A stretch of 34,202 bases of DNA from an uncultured Collinsella sp. (GTDB lineage: Bacteria > Actinomycetota > Coriobacteriia > Coriobacteriales > Coriobacteriaceae). Numbering within the stretch: position 1 is the stretch's first letter; each line of letters starts with the position of its first letter. Location of the stretch: assembly GCA_900547345.1 (NCBI GenBank), contig URGG01000008.1, forward strand, positions 1-34,202. The letters run 5' to 3'. The notes under the pieces were generated by a model. It was not told where the DNA came from and did not search any database. It was given only the letters and a program-made list of their open reading frames with translations. Shown here in pieces: positions 23,690 through 31,985 of this stretch. The position numbers and the translations under genes were made by a program.

Positions 23690-24808
23690 ATGAACATTGG
23701 ACACGCGCGCCGCAAAATTACCCCACAGGGCGACATCTACCTGATTGGCTACCGCAATCTTCCCAACCGTCTTGAACCTGCGACGGGCGTCCATGATGAC
23801 GTCTTCGCCAACGCCATCCTCTTCCAGCAAGGCGAACGTGAAGTGTTTCTTTTTAATGCCGATGTCCTCGAGTTCGAGGAAAGCATGGCCGAGGAAGTCA
23901 AGACAATGCTCGCCGAGCGCTATGGAATCGACCGTGACTGCGTTTTGCTCTCGGCGACGCACGACCATACTTCAATCGTCGCTTACCACCGCAGCTGGTG
24001 GACGGGAAAATTCGACGAGAACTACTACCGCTGGTTCCTCGATACCATTTGCCAATGCTTTGAGGAGTGCCGCGCCAACGCACAGCCCGCGATTTGTCGC
24101 TTGGGCAAGCAGGTCATCACCGGTTTCTACGACAACCGCATCATCCCAGGTGAACTCGCCGACAATGAGGTCATTGTCGTATCGTTCTTCGATACCGAAG
24201 GCAAGCCATTTGCGGGCTTTGTGAACTGGGCGGTGCATTCCGCTTGCGTCGGACCCGACTGCACGGAGCTCACGAGCGAACTCGCCGGTCTTACCGGCAA
24301 AAAGCTCGCTCAGAGTCTTGGTTACTATCCGGCCATGGTCGTCGGTGCTGCTGGCGACTGTAGCGACCGCAATTTTCGCCAGGGACGCGGCATTCCCGAG
24401 GTCGAGCGCGTTTCGACCGGTCTTGCCGAGGCGATTTCCCAGATCAAGCTCGATCGCGAGGTCGTTCTCGACCGCATCGAGCCTCAGACGTTCTATCACA
24501 CCGTTGCCCATGACGACTTTTCGCTCACGCTTAAGTGTGCCGTCATCAGTTTGGGCGGCCTGCATCTCTTTGTGTTCCCGAGTGAGCTCGGCAGCGACTT
24601 GGGTATTCGCATGAAGCGCGAATGCCCGGTCGAGGGAATAGTTTGTGGTTACACCAACGGCTATTTCGAGTATTTCCTTCCGGCACGCGAGTACGGCCTC
24701 TCCTTTGAGACCGAGCGTACTCAGATTCCCCAGGGCGAACCGGAACGTCTGTGTGACAAGTTCTGCCAGACGACGAGACTTCTCGGCGCAGCAGATTCGC
24801 GTTTGTAG
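23690..24808 (+). CDS. Neutral/alkaline ceramidase-like hydrolase, intact zinc site
   Basis: A 372-residue protein of the neutral/alkaline ceramidase superfamily (PF04734-like), amide hydrolases that bind zinc. Likely ligands and catalytic residues are all recognisable: His91/His93 in SATHDHTS, His183 in NWAVHS, Ser225 in GAAGDCS, Glu299 in FPSELGS and Tyr335 in LPAREY. It is much shorter than secreted ceramidases (about 650 residues) and lacks both a signal peptide and the C-terminal immunoglobulin-like domain. It should therefore act in the cytoplasm. AAGGAG lies 7 bases before the ATG. Its position upstream of a PTS permease suggests an imported, phosphorylated sugar conjugate as substrate rather than ceramide. 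This is an inference. Confidence 0.72.
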   Translation: MNIGHARRKITPQGDIYLIGYRNLPNRLEPATGVHDDVFANAILFQQGEREVFLFNADVLEFEESMAEEVKTMLAERYGIDRDCVLLSATHDHTSIVAYHRSWWTGKFDENYYRWFLDTICQCFEECRANAQPAICRLGKQVITGFYDNRIIPGELADNEVIVVSFFDTEGKPFAGFVNWAVHSACVGPDCTELTSELAGLTGKKLAQSLGYYPAMVVGAAGDCSDRNFRQGRGIPEVERVSTGLAEAISQIKLDREVVLDRIEPQTFYHTVAHDDFSLTLKCAVISLGGLHLFVFPSELGSDLGIRMKRECPVEGIVCGYTNGYFEYFLPAREYGLSFETERTQIPQGEPERLCDKFCQTTRLLGAADSRL

Positions 24809-25001
24809 ACCTGATTGCGTGACATGGGCCAATGAGGCTCGCCGCCATGTGATCGGCATCTTCCATCTTCTCTGCCGTTTCGCATCCCGGGCGTACGTGC
24901 GTCCGCGGATTTCAAAGGGGGAAGCGGGTTCCTTGCCCTCCCACGTCGACTACGGAGGCATGAAATCGATGCTATACCCCGCTCAGAAAAAGGAGAATTC
25001 C

Positions 25002-26444
25002 ATGAAATACCAGAAGCTTTGCGATGAAATCATCACAAAGGTCGGTGGTCGAGACAATGTGTTAGACGTGAGCCACTGCATTACGCGTCTCCGCTTCCAC
25101 CTCAAGGATGAATCGCTCGCCCAGACCAATGAGCTTAAGGCGACGAAGGGCGTCGTTGACGTCATCCAGGCCGGCGGACAGTATCAGGTCGTGATTGGTG
25201 CCACTGTCGAGGCCGTCTACAACGACCTTGTTCAGATTGGCGGGTTCGACTCCAAACCCGCACTCGATATCGATGAAGGCGACGACGTCAAAAAGGGCGA
25301 TCCATTCTCGCGTCTGCTGGCCATCATCTCCGAGATTCTGCAACCGGTTCTTGGCGTGCTTATGGCCGGTGGCTTTATCAAGTCGATGCTCGCGCTCTGC
25401 ACGGTTGCCGGTTGGCTTGCCAAGGACAGCAATACGTATGTGACGCTCTCGGCAATCGGAGATTCGGTCTTCTATTACTTTCCGCTAATCATTGGCTGGA
25501 CGTCGGCCAAGAAGTTCGGACTTAAGCCCGTTATGGGAATGGCGCTCGGCGGTATCCTCGTCTACCCGACGCTCGTTGCCCTTATGGGCGGAGATCCGCT
25601 CTACACGCTCGGCGCCGGCACGGTCTTCGAGTCCAATGTCTACGGTGATATTTTTGGCATCCCGCTGATCATGCAGAATTACTCATCGACGATTCTGCCT
25701 GCGATCTTTATCGTCTGGATTGCCTCCAAGGTGCACAAGGCCCTTTCTAACGCGCTGCCCGCGCTTGTGAGCTCGTTCTTCTCCAACATCCTAACGCTCC
25801 TCATTTGCGGCATCCTTGGCCTGCTTGTGGTCGGTCCGGTCATGACGGTCCTCTCCAACATCGTTGCCCAGATCATTCTGATGCTCATCAACTTCCAACC
25901 CGCCATCGCCGGCTTTGTCATCGGCACGTTCTGGAGCCTGCTCGTCATGTTCGGCCTGCACTGGGGTATCATCCCGCTGTGGTTCCTCGATGTCGCAACC
26001 TACGGCTATGACCTCATTAACCCGCTCGTGTATGCAGGCGGTTGTGCCATCGCCGGCGCTGTGCTTGGCATGATCATCCGAACCAAGGACTCCGAGGAAA
26101 ATGCTGCCGTCAACATTCCCGCCCTTGTCTCTTCGATTTTCGGTGTCAACGAGCCTGCGCTTTACGCCATCTTGCTGCCGCGTAAGCGCCTTATGTGGGC
26201 AACCTTTATTTCCGCTGGTGTAGGCGGCGCCATTGCCGGCCTCATGGGTGCCAAGCTCTATGCCTTCGGTGCCTCCGGCCCGCTCGGTTTCCCGAGCTTT
26301 ATTAACCCTGCCGGCATCGACACGGGCTTTATCGGCCTTGTCATCTCCGGTGTGGTCGCTTTCGTTCTGGCTCTTGTCGCCGCTATGGTGATCGGTACCA
26401 AGAAGGACGAGGGCGGTAAGGCACTCAACATCTCGGTGGACTAG
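25002..26444 (+). CDS. PTS system EIIBC permease, glucose/beta-glucoside superfamily
   Basis: A 480-residue phosphotransferase permease that imports and phosphorylates a sugar. Residues 1-90 form the EIIB domain with phosphoryl-accepting Cys26 in SHCITRLRFHL. EIIC begins near residue 105, with about ten hydrophobic segments and the family marks GLHWGIIPL and NEPALYAILLP. There is no EIIA domain, so a shared EIIA must supply phosphate. The start is ATG 25002, with AAAAAGGAG 5 bases upstream; longer in-frame readings lack a site. It is separated by 193 bases from the ceramidase-like gene, so a second promoter or a processed leader is possible. Substrate specificity is not readable; the family handles glucosides and sucrose-type sugars. 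Confidence 0.92.
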   Translation: MKYQKLCDEIITKVGGRDNVLDVSHCITRLRFHLKDESLAQTNELKATKGVVDVIQAGGQYQVVIGATVEAVYNDLVQIGGFDSKPALDIDEGDDVKKGDPFSRLLAIISEILQPVLGVLMAGGFIKSMLALCTVAGWLAKDSNTYVTLSAIGDSVFYYFPLIIGWTSAKKFGLKPVMGMALGGILVYPTLVALMGGDPLYTLGAGTVFESNVYGDIFGIPLIMQNYSSTILPAIFIVWIASKVHKALSNALPALVSSFFSNILTLLICGILGLLVVGPVMTVLSNIVAQIILMLINFQPAIAGFVIGTFWSLLVMFGLHWGIIPLWFLDVATYGYDLINPLVYAGGCAIAGAVLGMIIRTKDSEENAAVNIPALVSSIFGVNEPALYAILLPRKRLMWATFISAGVGGAIAGLMGAKLYAFGASGPLGFPSFINPAGIDTGFIGLVISGVVAFVLALVAAMVIGTKKDEGGKALNISVD

Positions 26445-26465
26445 TCTTTCTGCGCACTTTGATTA

Positions 26466-26504
26466 AATATGCCTCGGACGGCGACGTGCCGCCCGAGGCA
26501 TATT
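26466..26504 (+). terminator. Intrinsic terminator of the PTS cassette
   Basis: AATATGCCTCGGACGGC and GCCGCCCGAGGCATATT form a 17-bp stem with one mismatch around GACGT, followed by TGTGTTTTG. It begins 22 bases after the PTS stop and also faces the convergent LysR gene. Confidence 0.85.
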
Positions 26505-26567
26505 TGTGTTTTGTGCCGCTGTCATCGTGTTTGCGGACACAGGTCTGCGGTTGTGGAGCAGCGGGGA

Positions 26568-27491
26568 TTATGACGGGCGTGCCACGGTGGAAGACGTACG
26601 GTCGCCCTGCAGGAGCTGACGGTAGGGGAGGAAGCCGATGAACGAGACGACCGCCTGCGAGTGCGCGGCGTTCCGCTTGAGGTAGAGCCTGACCTCGGAG
26701 GTCGTCGCGGGCTCAAGCGGCACCAGGGCTACCTTTCCGCTGGCAAGCGATTCCGCCGGCTTGCGCATGAGGAATGAGACGCCGGCGCCGCGTGCGACAA
26801 GAGAGATGATGTTCTCGGCTCGTTTGCCGGTGAACGTAACGCGTGGGCCAAATCCAGCTTCGCGACAAAGGGAAAGGACGAGCTCGCTTACGAACGAGCC
26901 TTGGGGAAGCATGAGGAAATTCTCGTCGATAAGGTCGTCTATCTCGACGGTGTCACGTTCGGCGAGCGGATGGTCGAGCGGAAGGACGGCCACGAGCCGG
27001 TCAGTCGTAAAGGGAATCTTTTTGAACTCCGGCTCGATGGCGCCACTGTCACGGATGAAGGCCAGGTCAATGTCCTCGTGCAGGAGCATACGCTTGAGTG
27101 TGTCGCCCTCGCCCTCGATGAGCTCAACAGAATATGAGGGGTTCGCCTGCTGAAAATCGATGACGGCGTCCGTGATCCCATAAGGGGCCATAATGGGGAT
27201 AGAACCTACGGTGAGGTGCTCGAGCGGCTCACCTGCGCCTATTTGAATGGCGGCAAGATAGCGGTGCTGAAGCGTCGCAATTTTTTGCGCATAGGGGAGG
27301 AGCGCTTCACCTTGCGCGGTGAGTGTTACGTGGCGCTGGCTTCGATCGATGAGCTTGCAGCCGAGTTCGTGCTCCATTGCCATGATGTGCTTGGAGAGGG
27401 TTGATTGCGACATGAAAAGCAGTTCCGCCGCATCAAGAAACGTGCGTGACTGCGCTAAGATGGCGAATTCGCCAAAGCGGCTGATATCCAT
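26568..27491 (-). CDS. LysR-family regulator next to the PTS cassette
   Basis: A 307-residue LysR protein. The recognition region TFLDAAELLFMSQSTLSKHI lies near residue 17. The effector domain starts near LTVGSIPIMAP and includes the usual ENFLMLPQG and GAGVSFLM segments. GGAGG lies 7 bases before the ATG at 27491. It is transcribed towards the end of the PTS cassette and follows the short deformylase gene by 36 bases on the same strand, so it may be cotranscribed with it. It is the nearest regulator candidate for the cassette, though its tail-to-tail placement is not the usual divergent LysR arrangement. Its effector is unknown. Confidence 0.9.
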   Translation of the reverse strand: MDISRFGEFAILAQSRTFLDAAELLFMSQSTLSKHIMAMEHELGCKLIDRSQRHVTLTAQGEALLPYAQKIATLQHRYLAAIQIGAGEPLEHLTVGSIPIMAPYGITDAVIDFQQANPSYSVELIEGEGDTLKRMLLHEDIDLAFIRDSGAIEPEFKKIPFTTDRLVAVLPLDHPLAERDTVEIDDLIDENFLMLPQGSFVSELVLSLCREAGFGPRVTFTGKRAENIISLVARGAGVSFLMRKPAESLASGKVALVPLEPATTSEVRLYLKRNAAHSQAVVSFIGFLPYRQLLQGDRTSSTVARPS

Positions 27492-27527
27492 AGGGAGGCC
27501 TCCGGTACCCTCATTTTGGCAGGTGGC

Positions 27528-27938
27528 CTAAACCACGACGCCATTGCAGTGGTCGATTTCGTGCTGGATGATCTCGGCGGTGTAGCCCGAGAAGTTTTTG
27601 ATGCGGTGAACGAAGTTCTCGTCCAAATACTCAACCTTAATGCGGCGATAGCGGGTACAGGGACGCTCGCCGGTCAGCGAGAGGCATCCTTCGCTCGTCT
27701 GATAGGCATTGACCTGCTCAAGAATTTGAGGGTTGTACATCAGGAGTGTCCTGTTGCCGTCCTTTACGCAGATGATGCGTTTGCGCACGCCGATCATGTT
27801 GGCGGCGAGGCCCACGCACTCGCGCTCATGCTCGTGGAGTGTATCCAGGAGATCCTGCCCGGTTGCGGCATCGTCGGGTCCCGCGTCTTCGGAAGGCAGA
27901 CGCAAAAAGAACTCGGATTTCATGATGGGCTTAATCAT
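27528..27938 (-). CDS. Short peptide deformylase
   Basis: A 136-residue deformylase-family protein that would remove N-formyl groups from new proteins. Motif 2 is EGCLS (Cys85) and motif 3 is QHEIDH with both histidines and the catalytic glutamate. Motif 1 reads GLAANMIG, so the usual glutamine is Met48. That substitution is, from memory, common in a short Clostridia-like subgroup. The ATG at 27938 has GAGGAG 6 bases upstream; the frame extends to 28154 but the extra part is unlike any deformylase. Activity is likely but may be reduced. It is divergent from the MFS exporter gene and upstream of a LysR gene. Confidence 0.85.
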   Translation of the reverse strand: MIKPIMKSEFFLRLPSEDAGPDDAATGQDLLDTLHEHERECVGLAANMIGVRKRIICVKDGNRTLLMYNPQILEQVNAYQTSEGCLSLTGERPCTRYRRIKVEYLDENFVHRIKNFSGYTAEIIQHEIDHCNGVVV

Positions 27939-28143
27939 GGCGGGCTCCTCATGTCTTATGCTTTCGTGGACTTTTAATAATAGCGCGGAAGGAAAGCTGT
28001 GCGTCCGCGTTACAATCTTTCGATGTTGGACCATGTTGCCAGATTCGTCGTGTACGGCGTCTGGCGTAAGTCTAGGGCTCATTTTTCGCCCTGGACCGTT
28101 CCTCTGGGGCGATGCGACTGTCGTTCCAAGAGGAAGGAAATGC

Positions 28144-29559
28144 ATGGGGAGCAAATCTCAGCAACAAGTTCAAGTAACGCCATCGGCCTCTGCGGCGATT
28201 CTCGTCGTAATGTATATTGCAGCCTTTGTTGCCGCGTTTAACGAGAACATCATTAACGTGGCGTTGCACGACATTATGGCGGTCTTTTCGGTGAGTGCCA
28301 CCACGGCGCAGTGGCTCGTCTCGGGCTACATGATTGTGACGTCGATCTTTACGGCCATCATGGCCTTCCTGTCCGGCCGTTTCTCGACGCGCAAGCTGTT
28401 GTTTTTCGCATGCGGATGTATGGTCGCCGGCGAAGTCCTGTGTCTGATCGCTCCGTCGTTTAGCGTTTTGCTGCCAAGCCGTATTTTGCAGGCTGCGGGA
28501 TCGGGCATCTTGTTTCCGCTCATGATGAACGTGGTGCTGTCTTGCGCCCCGCGCGAGAAGCTCGGTTTGTATCTGAGCCTGGGCGGCGCCTGCATTACGC
28601 TAGGACCGGCGTTTGGACCCGTGATTAGCGGTCTTATGTGCACGTTGTTTGGCTGGAGGGCGGTGTTCGTAGTGCCGCTGGTGGCCGGCATTGTGGTCGC
28701 TGCGGCGGGCGTAAAGCTTGTTCAGAATGTCGGAGAGCGCTCGAACACCACGCTTGATATTCTGTCGGTTGTTTTGCTCGCCGCCGGCATTACGGCATTT
28801 GTGTATTCCGTAGGCGAGTTCTCGACCAATCTGATTGCCGGCATCGTGACGCTTATCGCCGCCATTGTGCTGCTCGGCCTGTTTGCGGCCCGTCAGCTCA
28901 AACTCGAGCATCCGGTGCTTAACGTGCGTCCCATGGCGAGCGTTCGTTTTTGGCCTGCGTGCCTGCTTGTGGTGGTGTCGATGATGACGACGTTCTCGAT
29001 GAGCGTTTTGTTGCCGCTCTATTTTGAGGGCGCATACGGCATGACCGCACTTGTTGCGGGCTTGCTCATTTTGCCGGCGATTGCCTGTAACGCCGTGACC
29101 TCGATTGTGGGCGGACGCGTGATGGACGCCCGTGGCGCATGGCCGCTGCTGCCGGTCGGCTTTGCCCTGATTGCCGTGGGGCAGACTGCCATCTCGATGA
29201 CGGCGGCGAGTATGAACATCGGCGTCGTTGTGGCGCTGACCGTTGTGGTGTATGCCGGAGTCGGTTTGGTGCTGAGCCCCTCGCAAACGGCCGGATTGGA
29301 GACGCTGCCTGCCGCTGAACATCCTCACGGAACGGCATTGCTTAACACGTGGAACATGATTGCCGCATCGTTTGGCCCGTCGCTGTTTATCGGTCTGCTC
29401 TCAAGTTCTGCTGCGACCGCCGGCGCCGCTGGCGCTGCGACAGACGTTGCCCAGGCGATTGGATTTGCAGCTGCCGTGCGTGTAGCGGCTGTAATTGCCG
29501 TGGTCGGGTTCGTGGCGTCGCTGGTGTACGCTCGTCGCGAGTCACACATGTCGCATTAA
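28144..29559 (+). CDS. DHA2-type MFS exporter (EmrB/QacA-like)
   Basis: A 471-residue polytopic protein with about 14 hydrophobic segments. It is most like the DHA2 drug:proton antiporters, with NENIINVALHDIM in the first segment, QWLVSGYM in the second and the antiporter motif C-like GPAFGPVISG in the fifth. It probably exports toxic compounds or metabolites. AGGAAGGA lies about 5 bases before the ATG at 28144, and a longer upstream frame is not coding-like. TACAAT at 28011-28016 may be its -10 box, giving a leader of about 120 bases. It is divergent from the short deformylase. Substrates cannot be predicted. Confidence 0.88.
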   Translation: MGSKSQQQVQVTPSASAAILVVMYIAAFVAAFNENIINVALHDIMAVFSVSATTAQWLVSGYMIVTSIFTAIMAFLSGRFSTRKLLFFACGCMVAGEVLCLIAPSFSVLLPSRILQAAGSGILFPLMMNVVLSCAPREKLGLYLSLGGACITLGPAFGPVISGLMCTLFGWRAVFVVPLVAGIVVAAAGVKLVQNVGERSNTTLDILSVVLLAAGITAFVYSVGEFSTNLIAGIVTLIAAIVLLGLFAARQLKLEHPVLNVRPMASVRFWPACLLVVVSMMTTFSMSVLLPLYFEGAYGMTALVAGLLILPAIACNAVTSIVGGRVMDARGAWPLLPVGFALIAVGQTAISMTAASMNIGVVVALTVVVYAGVGLVLSPSQTAGLETLPAAEHPHGTALLNTWNMIAASFGPSLFIGLLSSSAATAGAAGAATDVAQAIGFAAAVRVAAVIAVVGFVASLVYARRESHMSH

Positions 29560-29711
29560 TGTGTGCACATAGATTCTGCAGCTAGATTGGATGGCGACAC
29601 CATAAACTAATGGACGTTTTGCCGAGAGGCATGAATGTTTAAAGCGCAAAGAGTGCGCGACGGGCCCCGCGAATGGGGCGATGATGCCCGAGAGGGCCAA
29701 GAAGGAGTCTC
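29560..29711. other. Intergenic region with small hairpins
   Basis: After the MFS stop, CACACAT (29543-29549) and ATGTGTG (29559-29565) form a weak hairpin without a T-tract. Before the next gene, GCGCA/TGCGC (29644-29648 and 29654-29658) and GCCCC/GGGGC (29664-29668 and 29675-29679) can form two small hairpins just upstream of the ribosome site. No gene is seen here. Confidence 0.3.
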
Positions 29712-30380
29712 ATGTCCGAGAACGAAGAGATCATGAACGAGACCGAGAACGAGACCATGGCTGCCGAGGTCGAGGCAGTCGAGACCGTGGAGACCGAAGC
29801 TGCCGAGGTTGAGGCTGCTGACGAGGTTTCCGCCGAGGAGGAGGCCGAGGTTGTCGAGGCCGCCGTTGATTACGATGACGAAGAGCTGATGGACAAGATG
29901 CAGAAGGCCGCCCGCCTGCTGCGTAGCCGTCGCTTTGCTATTTCCAAGGAGGAGGAGGCCAAGGCCGAGCGCATGGCGAACATCGAGCGCGCCATCAAGC
30001 TTCTTGACCTCAAGCCCAAGATGGAGCAGAAGGAAATGTCCGACTTGCTGGGCATGCGCCTTCGTGAGCTCGATGGCCTGATGGCTGAGGCCGAGGCTGC
30101 CGATCTGGTCGGCCGCATCGACGACGCCGAGGGCGATATGCGCAAGATTGTTGTCTTCGCCGCCGAGGATGCCGCTGAGGGCCTGGTCGAGCTTGCCAAC
30201 AAGAAGGAGAAGCTCCTGCCCGAGCTTTCTTACGAGGAGGCCACCGAGCTGATGGCCGCTCTCGATAAGGTTATCGCTCCGCTCGTCGCCATGGGCCTGG
30301 ACGAGGATCGCGGTCCTCGCGGCGGCCGTGACGACCGTGGTGGCCGTGGCGGCGACCGTGGCGGTCGCGGCGGCTTTGGG
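29712..30380 (+). CDS. Acidic protein with helical core and glycine/arginine-rich tail, cut by junction
   Basis: The first 223 residues of an unrecognised protein. Residues 1-58 are very acidic (Glu/Ala-rich). Residues 60-190 are a helical region that looks winged-helix-like (MSDLLGMRLRELDGLMAEAEAADLV), which resembles MarR-type folds without proving one. From residue 199 a repeat rich in Gly, Arg and Asp begins, of the kind that binds RNA. AAGGAG lies 4 bases before the ATG. The frame stays open to 30557, but beyond residue 223 its content (proline-rich, different codon use) is antisense to a Bacteroidota gene. The true C terminus is therefore missing. A role with RNA or DNA is inferred from composition only. 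Confidence 0.7.
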
Positions 30381-30385
30381 GCGCC
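30374..30385. other. Junction between two unrelated genomes
   Basis: To the left, codon use, ribosome sites and gene families are actinobacterial. To the right, they are Bacteroidota. The plus-strand Gly/Arg repeat reads coherently to Phe-Gly at 30375-30380. The minus-strand lptD-like frame reads coherently down to about 30379-30385. Neither gene is complete. Both sides are GC-rich here, a setting where assemblers join unrelated reads. Confidence 0.85.
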
Positions 30386-30600
30386 ACTTCCGGCACTTCG
30401 GCCGCGGCTTCGGAATGGATCCGGAGGGAATCGGACAGGCGTTGGCGGAGGCTGTCTTCGGCTGCCGAGGCAAGCATTCCCCGGGGTACGGACGAGCCGA
30501 ACACCAACTGGGCGAAGAGGAGGAGTGCCGCCGCCGAAAACAGATATTTTACCCTGATTCTATCCAAAATCCCAATAATTTTTCGTACCTTTGCCGACAT
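30379..30600 (-). CDS. N-terminal fragment of a probable LptD-like outer-membrane protein
   Basis: Seventy-four residues from ATG 30600 to the junction. They begin with a basic stretch and a hydrophobic segment (VKYLFSAAALLLFAQLVFG) that fits a signal peptide, followed by a Ser/Ala/Glu-rich region (EDSLRQRLSDSLRIHSEA). In Bacteroidota the gene divergent from an amidase-MlaD pair is commonly the LPS-assembly protein LptD, with just such an N terminus. The name rests on that gene order and the signal peptide, not on the fold, since the beta-barrel is missing. A TAnnTTTG box at 30661-30668 on the minus strand is a plausible promoter. No Shine-Dalgarno site is present, as usual for the phylum. 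Confidence 0.5.
30586..30593 (+). promoter_or_regulatory. Bacteroidota -7 box TACCTTTG
   Basis: TACCTTTG matches the Bacteroidota TAnnTTTG consensus and would start the amidase transcript near 30600, about 110 bases before its ATG. A clear -33 TTG box was not found. Confidence 0.45.
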
Positions 30601-30660
30601 GTCGGCAAAAACGCCTGGATCGGGGCCTCGATGCACTCCCGCCGGGTTTTTTAGGCGCGA

Positions 30661-30668
30661 CAAAGATA
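30661..30668 (-). promoter_or_regulatory. Bacteroidota -7 box TATCTTTG
   Basis: Read on the minus strand, TATCTTTG matches TAnnTTTG and would start the lptD-like transcript about 50 bases before its ATG. It faces the plus-strand box at 30586-30593, so the two transcripts would overlap. Confidence 0.45.
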
Positions 30669-30709
30669 GGTAAAAAATTACAGAAAGCTCACATTTGACT
30701 CCATTAAAT

Positions 30710-31972
30710 ATGCGCACACGACTGTTCCTGTTATTCGCGTTTGCGGCCGTTACCGTTCTAATGAACGGTGCCACGGCCGGGAATATTGCGCACGGGGTCG
30801 AAGTTGTGGTCATCGATGCCGGACACGGCGGGAAATTCCCCGGGGCGCACTACGGCAATGTCTACGAGAAAGACCTCACGCTGAAGGTGGCGCTCAAACT
30901 CGGGAAGCTCATCGAGGAGGGGATGCCGGGCGTGAAGGTGGTCTATACCCGCAAGACGGACAAGGCGCTGGGCACCGATCTGGCAACCGACCTCCAGGCG
31001 CGTGCCGACATCGCCAACAAGGCCGGCGGCGACCTCTTCGTTTCGATCCACGTCAATGCTGCGAAATCCTCGGCGGCACGGGGTGTCGAGACGCTCATCA
31101 TGGGCGAAAGCCCCAAGGAGCAGCGTTACAATGAGAACGCCCTGTTCGAGAACAACCGCGAAGACCTGATCGACATGTCGGACGAGCGGACGGCGGCCAT
31201 CGTGCGGGCCTATATCCAGAACCTGCAATTCACCTACGGCGAGTACAGCATGGCGCTGGCGCGCTGTATTCAGAATAATTACCTGAAGGCTGGGCGCCAT
31301 TCGCGGGGCATCAAGCCCCAGCTGCTGCGCGTGCTCTATGCCACCGACATGCCGGGCGTGCTGACCGAGATCGGTTTCATGTCCAACGCCCAGGAGATGG
31401 CCTATATGAAATCGGAAAAGGGGCAGGACGAGATCGCCCGCTCGATTTACGAAGGCGTGAGGGATTATTCGGCCTATGTGCTCGAAACGCGCCGCGCCGA
31501 AGAGGAGGCCGCAGCAGCCCCGAAGCCCGGTAAAGAGCCCGAAACGCAGGTCGTCATCGGGAAGGAGCCCGTGCGCCCTGCGGAGCAGGACAAGGCATCC
31601 GATGCGCCTGCCGCGAAGACCGTCACCCCGGAAAAAGGGGAGCCGGAGAAGGCTGCGGGCAAGTCCGGGGCGCAGAAACCGGAACCGCGGAAACCGGCCA
31701 AGGCCGGGGATGCCCCCAAACAAGCCGCCCGGCCGCTGCGTTATACCGTGCAGGTGCTGGCCAGCGCGCAGACCGTGCCGACCTCGTCCGCACGTTTCAA
31801 AGCCTACCGCAACAAGGTGAAACAGTATACCGCCGAGGGGCGGTTCCGCTATAAATATTGCGTCGGCGAGTACGATACCCGTGCCGCCGCCCAGAAACGG
31901 CTGGCCGAAGTGCGCAAGGTTTTCCCCGACGCCTTCGTCGTGTGCTGCCGGGGTACGCAAATTGTGAAATAA
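30710..31972 (+). CDS. N-acetylmuramoyl-L-alanine amidase with SPOR domain
   Basis: A 420-residue exported cell-wall hydrolase that cuts the bond between muramic acid and the stem peptide. A signal peptide covers about residues 1-24. The Amidase_3 domain (about 30-270) keeps its zinc residues: His39 in DAGHGG, Glu53 in VYEKD, His114 in VSIHVNA, and the catalytic Glu in TEIGFMSN. A Lys/Pro/Ala-rich linker follows. A C-terminal SPOR domain (about 335-415, YTVQVLASAQ) binds denuded glycan at the division site. The ATG at 30710 is used because the signal peptide begins there; a TTG at 30695 is less likely. It is 13 bases before the mlaD-type gene, so they form an operon. Confidence 0.9.
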   Translation: MRTRLFLLFAFAAVTVLMNGATAGNIAHGVEVVVIDAGHGGKFPGAHYGNVYEKDLTLKVALKLGKLIEEGMPGVKVVYTRKTDKALGTDLATDLQARADIANKAGGDLFVSIHVNAAKSSAARGVETLIMGESPKEQRYNENALFENNREDLIDMSDERTAAIVRAYIQNLQFTYGEYSMALARCIQNNYLKAGRHSRGIKPQLLRVLYATDMPGVLTEIGFMSNAQEMAYMKSEKGQDEIARSIYEGVRDYSAYVLETRRAEEEAAAAPKPGKEPETQVVIGKEPVRPAEQDKASDAPAAKTVTPEKGEPEKAAGKSGAQKPEPRKPAKAGDAPKQAARPLRYTVQVLASAQTVPTSSARFKAYRNKVKQYTAEGRFRYKYCVGEYDTRAAAQKRLAEVRKVFPDAFVVCCRGTQIVK

Positions 31973-31985
31973 AAACAAGCGAAAT

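Noticed and set aside
24809..25001. A leader peptide or longer N terminus for the PTS protein
   Set aside because: The frame is open but has no conserved content, and the ATG at 25002 directly after AAAAAGGAG starts exactly at the EIIB domain.
30381..30557. In-frame continuation of the glycine/arginine-rich protein
   Set aside because: It lies right of the genome junction and is antisense to the lptD-like gene. Its proline-rich content does not continue the repeat.
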